Shown here: in pieces, positions 8,293-17,226 of the stretch | How the letters are laid out: each line of letters starts with the position of its first letter | How positions within the stretch are numbered: the stretch's first letter is position 1 | Assembly (NCBI GenBank): GCA_934270475.1 | Contig: CAKQPS010000004.1 | Location: 62,001 to 126,000, forward strand | Source: an uncultured Alphaproteobacteria bacterium | Lineage (GTDB): Bacteria > Pseudomonadota > Alphaproteobacteria > RF32 > CAG-239 | Direction of reading: 5' to 3' | Length of the DNA stretch: 64,000 bases | Notes under the pieces: model-generated | Told to the model about the DNA's origin: nothing | The model's database searches: none | What the model saw: the letters and a program-made list of their open reading frames with translations, nothing else | Program-made: the position numbers and the translations under genes

Positions 8293-8377
8293 ACACATAC
8301 CTCCAGACAAATAATAACCATATATTTGCAGGTTTAACACAACAGTTTTTGTTTTGCAAGAAAGATATATTTAAGAC

Positions 8378-8608
8378 TTATAAAGTATTATTTTCTGTAT
8401 CCATCTCGTTATCAGCCCACAGCTCGCATTGCGTCATAACTGTCTGCACGGCATCGTCAAAGCCTTCCGGCGGATATTTATGCTTTTTCAGCAGACGTTT
8501 TACCAGCATGCGCATTCCGGCGCAGACAAACTCTTTCTTTTGCCAATCTATTGTTTTATTTTTACGCAATGCTTCAGTCAATTCTTTGGTTATGGCAATC
8601 AGATACAT
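8378..8608 (-). pseudogene. C-terminal fragment of type I restriction subunit HsdR
   Basis: The 76-residue frame matches only the extreme C-terminus (DUF3387-like) of HsdR: KTIDWQKKE, then MRMLVKRLLKKHKYPP and AVQTVMTQCEL. No motor, nuclease or specificity domains are nearby, and the frame is closed by a stop about 40 bases upstream of the ATG, which has no ribosome binding site. It is therefore a remnant of a lost type I system, and it overlaps the 44-codon ORF in another frame. A real small protein that kept only this domain cannot be excluded. Confidence 0.55.
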
Positions 8609-8708
8609 CTTTGTAAAGTGGCGAATTGGTAAAAGCTTTTTTCCCTACGGTTTTTGATAATTGTTTTCCTAAAAAATTTATTGCAGTTGGTAATAATTGT
8701 ATTGGCAT
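8574..8708 (-). CDS. Possible small protein of 44 residues
   Basis: A short frame from ATG 8708 with AGGAG seven bases upstream (8715-8719). It encodes MPIQLLPTAINFLGKQLSKT followed by a basic part and ends at TGA in the HsdR fragment region. The start signal is convincing, yet the end runs into the overlapping HsdR tail frame, so it may be the N-terminus of a gene fused by deletion to that remnant. The family is not recognised. Confidence 0.35.
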   Translation of the reverse strand: MPIQLLPTAINFLGKQLSKTVGKKAFTNSPLYKDVSDCHNQRID

Positions 8709-8892
8709 TTTATTCTCCTATTAAATTTAAATTATTATTCAGATTTAAACTCTAACAGAAAACAAAAAGCCTGTAACCATAATGAACAAATGCTTGCCAA
8801 TGCTGTTGAAAACACAAGGATTTAAGATGAAAACCGTTGATAAAGTTTGGTTTTTAAGTCATTCAGACTGGATTTATAACAACCGGCACAAG

Positions 8893-9090
8893 TTACAAAG
8901 CAGACCTTGTGCCGAATTTGTTATCAACTCCTTTGGCTGTCCATACTATGGCTATGCGATTGATAAAATTACCCTCGGCAACTTCAACCGCCCGCCTTAA
9001 ATCAAAAGGTGCTGAAAACGGAATTTTCCGAACAATTTCCTGATATTGTTTGTTAATTCTTACTTTTTCGCTGTCCTCGAATGTTGCCAT
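8893..9090 (-). CDS. Small hypothetical protein
   Basis: 65 residues from ATG 9090, preceded by AAAGGG. The sequence is soluble and mixed in charge (begins MATFEDSEKVRINKQYQEIV, ends in AKGVDNKFGTRSAL). I do not recognise it. A plus-strand frame overlaps (8782-9000) but has no ribosome binding site and looks like its shadow. The abrupt ending may mean that this too is a truncated gene in the decayed 8.3-9.1 kb stretch. Confidence 0.35.
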   Translation of the reverse strand: MATFEDSEKVRINKQYQEIVRKIPFSAPFDLRRAVEVAEGNFINRIAIVWTAKGVDNKFGTRSAL

Positions 9091-9154
9091 TGATAAATCC
9101 CTTTCTTAAAAACCGTATAAAGCTCCTAGGGAGTCCTCTTTTCTTTAGAACGGG

Positions 9155-9182
9155 AAAAGGGGCTTTGTAAAAACTCAGCCCC
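9155..9182 (-). terminator. Terminator after the 246-residue lipoprotein gene
   Basis: GGGGCT (9159-9164) pairs with AGCCCC (9177-9182) and is followed on the minus strand by TTTT. It lies 17 bases past the lipoprotein gene's stop. Confidence 0.55.
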
Positions 9183-9198
9183 CTAGATAACGTGAAAT

Positions 9199-9939
9199 TT
9201 ATTTTCCTATAGTATTGGCTGCAATCCAACACAGATTAAAAATTGCTGCATCCATATCATTTGCTGTAAACGCATTTCTATAGTAAGAATCATCTCCTAT
9301 AGACATTTTTTGTACTGTGGCATATTTAGTTCCGTAAGAAAATACAATGTCAACATCTCCCTTTAAGCACCCAGTTCCATTTATTTCAATATGACTAGAA
9401 TCTGCTTTTTTAAAAGTCAAATTGCTGCAGTTTGCAGATACCGGAACAAAAACTAATGGACAATTTACTCCATTATAAGTTATTTCTAACTCCGTGCATT
9501 CAGAGCAAGTTGCCTTGAATTTATCATATATTGATTTATTCCTTTTTCTAGCGGTTTCTTTCCGTGTCTCTTCAGATTTTTTTAATTGCGAAACTCTTTC
9601 TGCCATTGCTTTATATTCATCAGAATCTGCATAAATTAACGGTGAAGGTAATTTATGATTGATAACATCTTCGTAGCTCATTGCTGATATATATTTCTGA
9701 GGATTTTTATCTAAATCAATAAAATATGATGTTCTTCCGCTGTTGTAATTATGGTTATATTTCACGTCAGATATTGTGTAAATTGATGCATCTTCTGAAA
9801 AACTTGAAACGGAAGGAGTAAAAGCTACTTTTTTACCTATATAATATGATTTATGCTGATTAACAGTATCCTGTGCAATTAATTCTGCACAACCTGATAA
9901 AAATAAGATAATATTAGCTAAAATCAAAATTTTTTTCAT
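9199..9939 (-). CDS. Lipoprotein of unknown function
   Basis: 246 residues with a lipoprotein signal: MKKILILANIILFLSGCAEL, where LSGC is the lipobox and Cys16 the predicted acylated residue. The mature part has a charged helical stretch near residues 110-135 and six further cysteines, including a CSEC pair, suggesting disulphides. It starts 11 bases after the DUF805 gene's stop with a good AAGGAGA site, so the two form one operon controlled by the structured leader RNA. No family is recognised. Confidence 0.7.
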   Translation of the reverse strand: MKKILILANIILFLSGCAELIAQDTVNQHKSYYIGKKVAFTPSVSSFSEDASIYTISDVKYNHNYNSGRTSYFIDLDKNPQKYISAMSYEDVINHKLPSPLIYADSDEYKAMAERVSQLKKSEETRKETARKRNKSIYDKFKATCSECTELEITYNGVNCPLVFVPVSANCSNLTFKKADSSHIEINGTGCLKGDVDIVFSYGTKYATVQKMSIGDDSYYRNAFTANDMDAAIFNLCWIAANTIGK

Positions 9940-9950
9940 AGTTCGTCTCC

Positions 9951-11045
9951 TTAATTACCGCATTTGTTAAGAGCATTTTGTAAAATGTTTTTACCTCTGT
10001 CTTGCCTAACCCATTCATCTTCTCCATAGTTCATTATATACTGAAAGTCCTGTAATGACATTGTTTGGGCTAAAACCTGACAAATACAACGGCACATTTC
10101 TTGTTGATTAGGTCTACTTAAGCAGGTTGCTGAACAACGCTGATTATATCCTTGCCGCATACCTTGTAAAACTAGGTCGTTCATTTCATCACTAGACATA
10201 TCTTGTAATTCTTGTAAGCCTTGAGATATGTTGTCGGTTTCTGTTGATTTGTTGGTTATATGTTCTTCAAGAGCGGGTAAATCTTCTTCAATCCAAGATG
10301 AAATATCGCATTTTTCATCGTTTGCAATTTCCAGTGCTGACACGGCTAAAAATTTTATTTGCGCTATTCCTGACATACCATAAGAGCGACTTTCATTTAA
10401 ATATGCAGCATAAGAGGCAGCGGCTTCTTTACTATCTTCGCAATTTATCTTATACTTTTTATCTTTTAATGCCTGTATATAAGTGTGTAATTCCTGTAAG
10501 CATTCTTGTTGTCTGCCGCTATCAGTATATGTATCATGACACAAGGCTGTAAATACTTCCGAAAACTTATTAGTGTCCTCAGTTCCTTTAGTAACAAAAG
10601 CGTCAATTATAGTACCGAGAGATAAGAGAGATAAAACAACTGCTACGGTTATTTTTTTGCCTTTTGTTAGCGGAAGACTTTTTTCTTGTGCGTATTTGCT
10701 ATTAGGATTCGTTGGTAAAAAGATAGCAATAAAAGGAGCGACAATCGTCAGCATAAGCCATGCAGACCAACCGACATCATGCATTCTTCTTATCATAATA
10801 GCAACCGCCGGAATAAAAAATACTATTTTATAAATCGAATTTAGCCAAGTTAAATCGACTAAGAAAAAAATTCCTAAGAGTGCAAGAATACCAAATGGTA
10901 AACTGAAAAGCGTGTAAAACAACACAAAAGACCAATATTCTTTTCTTGTTGCAATACCCTTAAAAGTTGCATACTTGGTTGTAATTGCTGTTATATAATA
11001 ATCCCACATACTCAGGGATTTTTCTTGTTCTTTCTGTTTTTGCAT
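9951..11045 (-). CDS. DUF805 membrane protein with Cys-rich C-terminal domain
   Basis: 364 residues from ATG 11045, preceded by GGAGAG; a longer in-frame reading to 11156 runs through the terminator of the leader RNA and is rejected. Residues 1-140 are a DUF805 domain: KGIATRKEYWSFVLFYTLFS, four membrane segments, and the typical IMIRRMHDVGWSAWLML. The remaining 220 residues are not part of DUF805 and appear exported or soluble, ending with a cysteine-rich part (CSATCLSRPNQQEMCRCICQ). DUF805 proteins have no proven function. The structured RNA directly upstream is the notable point. Confidence 0.85.
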   Translation of the reverse strand: MQKQKEQEKSLSMWDYYITAITTKYATFKGIATRKEYWSFVLFYTLFSLPFGILALLGIFFLVDLTWLNSIYKIVFFIPAVAIMIRRMHDVGWSAWLMLTIVAPFIAIFLPTNPNSKYAQEKSLPLTKGKKITVAVVLSLLSLGTIIDAFVTKGTEDTNKFSEVFTALCHDTYTDSGRQQECLQELHTYIQALKDKKYKINCEDSKEAAASYAAYLNESRSYGMSGIAQIKFLAVSALEIANDEKCDISSWIEEDLPALEEHITNKSTETDNISQGLQELQDMSSDEMNDLVLQGMRQGYNQRCSATCLSRPNQQEMCRCICQVLAQTMSLQDFQYIMNYGEDEWVRQDRGKNILQNALNKCGN

Positions 11046-11061
11046 AAAAGCTCTCCGTATC

Positions 11062-11298
11062 AAAAAATAAACCACCCTGCTAGAGGTGGTCTGGAGAGTT
11101 GAACAATCATATCTACTTAAATGACTCTTATAGCCTTTTAGACTATGAGAAAACATAGTCTTTGGACATCCGCTAAAAGCTCCCAGACCATGTTTGCACA
11201 GTCTGGGATAATTTCAATCTGCTGTAATTAAGCAGATATAACGATGCTATCCCTAACACCGAAGTAGATATGAGCCGTTCAAAGCTCTCTTGCACCTA
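11062..11298 (-). ncRNA. Structured leader RNA upstream of the DUF805 gene
   Basis: On the minus strand these bases fold into a long rod. Its main helix is an exact 11-bp pairing of 11262-11272 with 11109-11119. GTTC/GAAC (11277-11280 with 11101-11104) and a CTCT/AGAG pairing extend it outward. The helix encloses three hairpins with stems of 7, 8 and 8 bp (11217-11237, 11181-11208, 11140-11161). It ends in a terminator, ACCACC/GGTGGT plus a T-rich tail, only 16 bases before the DUF805 start codon. Bioinformatic surveys have named RNA motifs after adjacent DUF805 genes, as I recall; this may be a member. It could be a riboswitch-like attenuator or an independent RNA. The bases 11,299-11,535 beyond it hold only a short GC palindrome with T8 near 11,405. 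Confidence 0.7.
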
Positions 11299-11535
11299 AA
11301 CAGGCACTCAATGCTAATGATAAAATCATTAACATACTTAGATTCGTAACGAAAAAATTTATGAAAAGCAAGCAGAAAATAAAATTATGCTGAATATAGC
11401 GGAGCTCCGTTTTTTTTGCCTGATGGCTGAAAATATTAGTATTGTTTAATTTCAATTATTGCCCCAGTATTGCCCCGACTAAAAATGAGTAAAAAAAGAA
11501 GACTTTGAAATTCCTTCCAAAGCCTTGCTGTGTAA

Positions 11536-11612
<77 letters not shown>

Positions 11613-11629
11613 ATTGCGATAACGAGCAC

Positions 11630-11658
11630 TATATAACATATGTTTCTTATGTTGTCAA
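11630..11658 (-). promoter_or_regulatory. Promoter of the initiator tRNA
   Basis: TTGACA (11658-11653), 17 bases, TATATA (11635-11630) on the minus strand, ending 18 bases before the tRNA's first base. A close match to the sigma-70 consensus. Confidence 0.7.
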
Positions 11659-11720
11659 GCGCAAAATAAAAAATTGTTATAAAATTATAAGACTTAGTTT
11701 TTCAAGCCGCTGCAGCTTAT

Positions 11721-11748
11721 AAAAAAGCTCCCTGTCCGAGGGAGCTTT
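11721..11748 (-). terminator. Terminator after the 259-residue lipoprotein gene
   Basis: A perfect 10-bp stem (11724-11733 with 11739-11748), a 5-base loop and a run of six T on the minus strand, 22 bases past the gene's stop. Confidence 0.8.
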
Positions 11749-11769
11749 AACCAAGCGAAAATGAATATT

Positions 11770-12549
11770 TTAATCCAGCAGCATATATTCTATGCGGTCA
11801 GGATAAACGTCCATAACCTTAAAGCGAATGCCGTTGATTTCAACTAAATCCTGCGTCTGCGGGAAAACATAGCGCTGAAAAAATCCTTCGCTGGCATTGG
11901 CGTTGCTGTAATCGGTATAGATAAACGCCATATAGCCGTTTTCCAAACCGTCATATTTGAGTTCAAACTGCAATTTAGGATCGCTAACGCTTTCACGAGT
12001 GGCTTTCTTTTGCTCAACGCCCAATCCTTTAGGACTGATAACAGCCGGATAACGAGGCATTAAAAGCTGACCATGATACAAGTGGCAGATATAATCTAAA
12101 AAGTTTCCTTGCTCATCAATCAGCAGCATATCGCCATCATCATCTCCCGAAACCACTAAATAATAACTACCGTTAAGCTTTACTTCGCCAATCGGCTCAA
12201 ACAGTTGGTCCTGATGAATCTGTACCTTAAAGTTGCTGCCAATAATGCTTCCATCGGCTTTTGCAACCAATTCCGGCTTAGCAAAATTTTGCACCGTATA
12301 GGTTTGAGCATCTACCATACGCTGTCCCAAATTTGCCGAAACCACAACATTGTGTTTATAAATTCTAGTATTTAAAATTTTGCTGTCGGTAATTTTTTCG
12401 TCTGCCGCTGCGTCGTTCGGATCATAATAATTTATTTTCATCAATTTATACGGACGCACATTGTTCAGCCAATAATTGTCATGGTCGCTTTCAAAAATAG
12501 TGCAAGCCGCCAACAGCATAGAAGAAAGAGTAATAAATATTTTTTTCAT
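11770..12549 (-). CDS. Lipoprotein of unknown function
   Basis: 259 residues with a lipoprotein signal (SSMLLAACTIF; LAAC lipobox, Cys16). The mature part is rich in beta-strand-like segments, with an acidic VVSGDDDGDMLLIDEQG loop near residue 135 that could bind metal. It stands alone between the tRNA and the divergent prmA gene, with its own terminator. I do not recognise the family; it is probably a lineage-specific envelope protein. Confidence 0.65.
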   Translation of the reverse strand: MKKIFITLSSMLLAACTIFESDHDNYWLNNVRPYKLMKINYYDPNDAAADEKITDSKILNTRIYKHNVVVSANLGQRMVDAQTYTVQNFAKPELVAKADGSIIGSNFKVQIHQDQLFEPIGEVKLNGSYYLVVSGDDDGDMLLIDEQGNFLDYICHLYHGQLLMPRYPAVISPKGLGVEQKKATRESVSDPKLQFELKYDGLENGYMAFIYTDYSNANASEGFFQRYVFPQTQDLVEINGIRFKVMDVYPDRIEYMLLD

Positions 12550-12637
12550 GATAAGCTCTTTTTAATGGTTTATTTAGTATACTGATTATAAATTTATATC
12601 AAAGTTAGTAAAAAAAGTAATAACGAAAGATAAAAAA

Positions 12638-13510
12638 ATGAGTAATAATTCAGGAAGCTGCAAAATAGCAAAATTTGAACCGACAACCCAAATAAGCGAA
12701 GAGCTGCAAGCCTTTGCCGATGAGTTTTTTGAAGTAACCTCCATAGACTACACTGACGACGGCAAAGAACAGTTAGTCGGCTATCTGCGCCAAAACGCTA
12801 AAGAAGAAGATTTGCAAAAAGCCGCGCAGGAGCAAAATATTACTTTGCCGCCCTATAGCTGGGATTTGCTGCAAAGCGATGATTGGCTGACTGAAAATGT
12901 AATGACCTTTGCCCCGCTGGAAGAAGCCGAATTTTTTATTTGCAGCATTCATGATGAAACACCTCTGCCGCCAAACAAAATAGGATTAAAAGTTTACGCC
13001 GCCACGGCTTTTGGCTCGGAACACCAAACAACCAGAGGCTGTCTAGACGCAATCTCCGACATAAACAAACTTTGCCGGCATAATCCTGAAAAAGTCTTAG
13101 ATGTCGGCACCGGCTCGGGAATTTTAGCTTTAGCCGCGGCAAAAATTTGGAGCAACGCCCAAATAACGGCTGTAGATATTGACGATGAAGCTGTACGCGT
13201 AGCACAGCAAAACGCTTTGGACAATGGCGTAGAAAAACAAATAAACGCAGCTTTAAGCGATGGCTATCAATCGGATTTAGTGCAAAAAAATGCTCCGTAC
13301 GACGTAATTTTTGCCAATATTTTGGCGCGTCCGCTGATTGCCATGGCGCCGGATATGGCTAAGAGTTTGGAAAAAGGCGGATATGCCGTGATTTCCGGTT
13401 TTATTGACGACCAAGTAGACTGGGTGGTCGGCGAACATGAAAAACAGGGCTTAAAACTGGTTAAATTATATGAAAAAGAAAATTGGCGCGTTGCTTTGCT
13501 GGAGAAATAA
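12638..13510 (+). CDS. prmA: Ribosomal protein L11 methyltransferase PrmA
   Basis: 290 residues, the usual size. It trimethylates lysines and the N-terminus of ribosomal protein L11 using S-adenosylmethionine. The N-terminal 100 residues match the L11-recognition domain; VLDVGTGSGILALAAA near residue 150 is motif I of the class I methyltransferase fold, ITAVDIDDEAV binds the cofactor's ribose, and FANILARPLI is the PrmA signature corresponding to N(D)PPF-type motif IV. The Shine-Dalgarno site is weak. The next gene starts one base after its stop. Confidence 0.92.
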   Translation: MSNNSGSCKIAKFEPTTQISEELQAFADEFFEVTSIDYTDDGKEQLVGYLRQNAKEEDLQKAAQEQNITLPPYSWDLLQSDDWLTENVMTFAPLEEAEFFICSIHDETPLPPNKIGLKVYAATAFGSEHQTTRGCLDAISDINKLCRHNPEKVLDVGTGSGILALAAAKIWSNAQITAVDIDDEAVRVAQQNALDNGVEKQINAALSDGYQSDLVQKNAPYDVIFANILARPLIAMAPDMAKSLEKGGYAVISGFIDDQVDWVVGEHEKQGLKLVKLYEKENWRVALLEK

Positions 13511-13511
13511 A

Positions 13512-15191
13512 ATGACCCTATCCGACATTCAAAAAGCTTTAGAAAAAAATGGCTTAGAGGCATATATCGTTACCTACACCAACCGTTATATCGGACAAGA
13601 TATTCTGCCGTGCGAGCATAAACTGAAACACTTATGCGGTTTTAGCGGTTCAGCCGGAATGTTGGCTATTACACAGAGCCGTATTTTTTTGTTTGTAGAC
13701 GGACGCTATGAATTGCAAGCACGGCATGAAGTTGACTTAAACAAAGTTTCGGTAATAAACAAAGATCCGATTTTTGTTAACGTCTGCGATTTTTTGCAAA
13801 AGCAAGGAATCTTTGATGTCGGCTATGATGGTATGACCATTAGTTCAGCAGAACAAAAAAACGTAAAAAAAATATTTGCCAATATGCATTTGACCGATGT
13901 CGGAGATTTGGTTAAAATAGACAGCAAATTTCCCATAAAAGTTATGGAGCGGCAACTTGAATATGCCGGAACAAGCAGTGAAGAAAAAATAAAACCCCTC
14001 ACCTTGTTGCTCAAAGAATATAACGCTGATTATTATTTGCTAACCGCAGCGGACAGTGTTTCCTGGCTTTTAAATATATATGCCAAAGATTTAGCTTGTT
14101 CGCCGATATTGCGGGCTTATGCTCTGATTGATAAGACCGGAAAATCAGTTCTAATCGGTGATAATCTGCAAACAAATCTGCCAGTTTGGACTTTTGATGA
14201 GTTAACCAAATGGCTTAATAGCAGCACGGCAAAAATTTTATATGATGAAAATTCCGCTCCTACAGGTTTAACCGAATTGATAAAAAACGGACAGCCTGTC
14301 CGCGACATTTGTCAAATGCAGAAAGCTGAAAAAAACAAAACCGAACTAAACGGTATGATTGCCTGCCACGAACGCGATGGAATTGCTTTAATAAAACTGT
14401 TGTATTGGCTGCAAAATAATTGGCGCGGCAAAACAGAGCTTGATGTGGTAAAAAAGCTGCATGAACTGCGCAAAGAACAGAATTTATTTTTTGAAGAAAG
14501 TTTTGAAACCATTGCCGGAGCTGCCGAAAACGGAGCGATTGTTCACTATCAGCCTACCCCACAGACCAATAAAATTCTGCAAGAGCATAATTTGCTTTTG
14601 CTTGACAGCGGCGGTCAGTATCTTGACGGAACAACCGATGTAACCCGCACCATAGCTTTGGGCGCTCCAACTCAAGAGATGATACATGATTTTACTTTGG
14701 TGCTAAAAGGGCATATAGCTTTGGCTAAAGCAGAATTTCCAAACAATACCTGCGGAATGAGGCTTGACGCGCTGGCACGGTCTCCATTGTGGCAAGAAGG
14801 AAAAGACTTTAAACACGGCACCGGTCACGGCGTCGGCTGTTTTGGCAATGTGCATGAAGGACCGAACCGCATATCAAGCGGCGGCAGCACCTATGGCTTT
14901 AAGCCGAATATGATAACCTCCATAGAACCTGGGTATTACAAAGAAAATGCTTACGGTATCCGTATCGAAAATTTGGTTTACACCAAAGAGACTTCGCCTA
15001 ACTCCGGCTTTTTAAAATTCGAACCCCTAACCTTAGTGCCTATTGATAAAAAGCTGATTGATGTTTATCTCCTTGAAAAGGGAGAACGGGACTGGCTGAA
15101 CGATTATCATAAAAAAGTATATGAGCGTTTAGCCGCGTGTGTAAATGATGATGAAAAGAAGTGGCTGAAAGAGTCCTGTTCTCCTTTATGA
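13512..15191 (+). CDS. Xaa-Pro aminopeptidase (M24B, three-domain type)
   Basis: 559 residues from ATG 13512 (GGAG seven bases upstream); a longer frame inside prmA is unlikely. It removes N-terminal residues preceding proline. Two creatinase-like N-terminal domains (about 1-300) precede the pita-bread catalytic domain, where the dimetal ligands are visible: DSGGQYLDGTTDVTRT (two Asp), HGTGHGVG (His), SIEPGYY (Glu) and GIRIENL (Glu). The length matches the eukaryotic-like XPNPEP1 group, which is also common in alphaproteobacteria, not the shorter E. coli PepP. It is probably cotranscribed with prmA. Confidence 0.9.
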   Translation: MTLSDIQKALEKNGLEAYIVTYTNRYIGQDILPCEHKLKHLCGFSGSAGMLAITQSRIFLFVDGRYELQARHEVDLNKVSVINKDPIFVNVCDFLQKQGIFDVGYDGMTISSAEQKNVKKIFANMHLTDVGDLVKIDSKFPIKVMERQLEYAGTSSEEKIKPLTLLLKEYNADYYLLTAADSVSWLLNIYAKDLACSPILRAYALIDKTGKSVLIGDNLQTNLPVWTFDELTKWLNSSTAKILYDENSAPTGLTELIKNGQPVRDICQMQKAEKNKTELNGMIACHERDGIALIKLLYWLQNNWRGKTELDVVKKLHELRKEQNLFFEESFETIAGAAENGAIVHYQPTPQTNKILQEHNLLLLDSGGQYLDGTTDVTRTIALGAPTQEMIHDFTLVLKGHIALAKAEFPNNTCGMRLDALARSPLWQEGKDFKHGTGHGVGCFGNVHEGPNRISSGGSTYGFKPNMITSIEPGYYKENAYGIRIENLVYTKETSPNSGFLKFEPLTLVPIDKKLIDVYLLEKGERDWLNDYHKKVYERLAACVNDDEKKWLKESCSPL

Positions 15192-15213
15192 TTTTATAAG
15201 AAAAGGAGAACAT

Positions 15214-15666
15214 ATGAAAATTTTGCAAACGGCGGCTTTTTTATTTTGTTTTATAGGAATAGCGCCTGCTCAAGCGCAATTCATAGATTCTTCTGGTTAC
15301 ACGCCATATATTCGGCAATATATTGAAGAAAATGAGGACAATTGGAACAAATCCATAATTTATGTATTCTATAATAATACCCCCTGCGCGCATTGTGCCG
15401 AAGCCATGGGAGAAATTTATAATATCTATCAGCAAAACTACAGCAATGACTTCAGCTATTTTGAAATAGATTATCAGGAAGGAGGTGAAAACGCTTTCAC
15501 CGATGCCTATTTTTTAAACCAAGCGCTGTCAATTGTGCTGGTGCGCATTAACGACGGTATGAGCCGCGGCTATTATAAAATAGACAATCCGCAGCAATGG
15601 TGGGGAAATGAATTGTTTTTCAAAGAGCAGATAACCACCGCCATAAATAACTTTTTACTAAATTAA
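15214..15666 (+). CDS. Exported thioredoxin-like protein (CAHC)
   Basis: 150 residues with a clear signal peptide ending in APAQAQ near residue 22. The sequence SIIYVFYNNTPCAHCAEAMG places a CxxC pair after a beta strand at the start of a helix, as in thioredoxin folds. The usual cis-proline position is not clear, and the rest is short for a full thioredoxin domain. A periplasmic thiol-disulphide role is likely but unproven. It follows the aminopeptidase by 22 bp with an AAAGGAG site, so it may be part of that operon. Confidence 0.65.
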   Translation: MKILQTAAFLFCFIGIAPAQAQFIDSSGYTPYIRQYIEENEDNWNKSIIYVFYNNTPCAHCAEAMGEIYNIYQQNYSNDFSYFEIDYQEGGENAFTDAYFLNQALSIVLVRINDGMSRGYYKIDNPQQWWGNELFFKEQITTAINNFLLN

Positions 15667-15735
15667 AATCTTATCTAAAAATTTACTAATTTGGTCTAGA
15701 CTGCTTTTATATAATTAAAAAACAGTTAGAGCAAA

Positions 15736-16563
15736 ATGAACAGTCTGATAAAACATATCTCGCGCATCCGCGATGAATTTGACACCGTTATATGCGGTGT
15801 TAACGGTGTGTTTACAGACGGTAACAAAATTTTTCCGGAAAGCGTTGATGCTTTGACCAAGCTTTATCAAAGCGGGAAAAAAATTGCCTTAGCTTCTAAC
15901 AGCGGCATGCGGGTGCAAAATTTATTTTGGCACTTAAAACGCAGCGGCGTACCGATGAATATTTTTTATGCATTGATTACAGCCGGTGAAATTGCCCATT
16001 ACTATTTCCGGCGGCAAAAAGACATCGGCAGCACTTACTATCCTTTAAATTCTGAGCATTGCTGTGCGCTGGATAAATTAGATTATGAAAAAGTAGACAG
16101 CGTGCTGATGGCAGATTTTTTGGTGGCTGAACAATCAGAAAAAGGCACGGAAATTGCCGAGCTGATGCCAATTTTGGAGCAAGCCGCCGGTTTAAATTTA
16201 CCATTGCTGTGCGTGGGAAATGACACTTTGGTGCTGACGCCGCAAGCTGTAAAAACGGCAGCCGGAGCCATTGCCGAGCAATATGCCATGATTGGCGGAA
16301 AAATAATCTCATTCGGCAAGCCTGATTTGCGCATTGCCTCATATTTAACTGAAAGCTTACCGGATTTTGACGTTTCCCGCTGTTTGTTTATTGGCGATAA
16401 TATGGCAACGGATATGCGTTTGGGCAATAATTTTGGCGGTAAAAATTTGCTGATAACTTCCGGCATACATCAGCTGACCGGTAATTTAATTAAACAAACC
16501 GATGAACTTTCCACTGGTTTCGGCTTGAATATTGACTATTGCATGGAGAAACTGCAATGGTAA
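15736..16563 (+). CDS. HAD class IIA-like protein, catalytic Asp missing
   Basis: 275 residues of the HAD-IIA (NagD-like) family. ALASNSGMRV is motif II, a lysine in FGKPD is motif III, and FIGDNMATDMRLGNNFGGKN is motif IV. Motif I should read DxDGV, but here it is ICGVNGVFTDG near residue 22, so glycine stands in the place of the nucleophile aspartate and asparagine replaces the second one. As written, the protein cannot form the phospho-aspartate intermediate, so it may bind a phosphorylated ligand without hydrolysing it. It overlaps the next gene by 7 bp. Confidence 0.75.
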   Translation: MNSLIKHISRIRDEFDTVICGVNGVFTDGNKIFPESVDALTKLYQSGKKIALASNSGMRVQNLFWHLKRSGVPMNIFYALITAGEIAHYYFRRQKDIGSTYYPLNSEHCCALDKLDYEKVDSVLMADFLVAEQSEKGTEIAELMPILEQAAGLNLPLLCVGNDTLVLTPQAVKTAAGAIAEQYAMIGGKIISFGKPDLRIASYLTESLPDFDVSRCLFIGDNMATDMRLGNNFGGKNLLITSGIHQLTGNLIKQTDELSTGFGLNIDYCMEKLQW

Positions 16564-17090
16564 TGTCCATTTGGAAACGTTTAGCTTGGTTTGTTGTCGG
16601 AATATTTTTGATTCTTTATGTTGTAAGATGTCAGGTAACCGAAACCGTTTGGAATCAGGCAAATTTAGAAATTGCCGCAAAACAGCAAAATTATACAGCG
16701 GAAATTACAGAAAACGAATTGAACAGCTTTATCAAATTATATCCGCAATATAAAGAGCTGGGCTTTGATAACGGATTTACCATCTCGTATCAAACCACCA
16801 ATCCTTCTAAATGGCTGGATTGGAAAAGCAAAATTTGGTTTGTTTATCATCAATGGGACGCCGACCGCTTTTTTTATGTGCAACAGCGCATATCAGCATT
16901 GCTGTTTACTCTAAACATTCGCCGCAACGCCAAAGCCCTAATAAAGCAGCTAAAAACCAGACCGGAATCTTCGGCTGTTCGACAAATGCTTGAATTACAA
17001 AGACAGCGCAGCAAAGCCGGTGAAGGCGGCGCCACCGAACTGCAATTGGTTGAGCAAAAAGAAGAAATTTTGAAAAAATTATTTGAGTAA
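16557..17090 (+). CDS. Hypothetical single-pass membrane protein
   Basis: 177 residues from ATG 16557, chosen because GGAG lies eight bases upstream and the start overlaps the HAD gene's end. One N-terminal transmembrane segment (WFVVGIFLILYVVRCQ) is followed by a soluble region that ends in a charged helix (LQLVEQKEEILKKLFE). I do not recognise the family. The tight coupling to the HAD-like gene suggests a shared function at the inner membrane. Confidence 0.65.
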   Translation: MVMSIWKRLAWFVVGIFLILYVVRCQVTETVWNQANLEIAAKQQNYTAEITENELNSFIKLYPQYKELGFDNGFTISYQTTNPSKWLDWKSKIWFVYHQWDADRFFYVQQRISALLFTLNIRRNAKALIKQLKTRPESSAVRQMLELQRQRSKAGEGGATELQLVEQKEEILKKLFE

Positions 17091-17226
17091 TGTATTCGGC
17101 TAATCCTTTTTTGTGAAAATTTCATAAAAAAAATCGTCGTGTGCGTATTTTTTATTTTTCTTATTAAGAAAATTATAACTTTATCGGATAATAATGGATT
17201 TAACACGAAAATGAGTGAGAAAAATA

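Noticed and set aside
8782..9000. Plus-strand ORF of 72 codons
   Set aside because: It opposes a minus-strand ORF with a better start and ends in that gene's coding region.
11046..11156. N-terminal extension of the DUF805 ORF
   Set aside because: These codons coincide with the terminator and hairpins of the leader RNA; ATG 11045 has a proper ribosome binding site.
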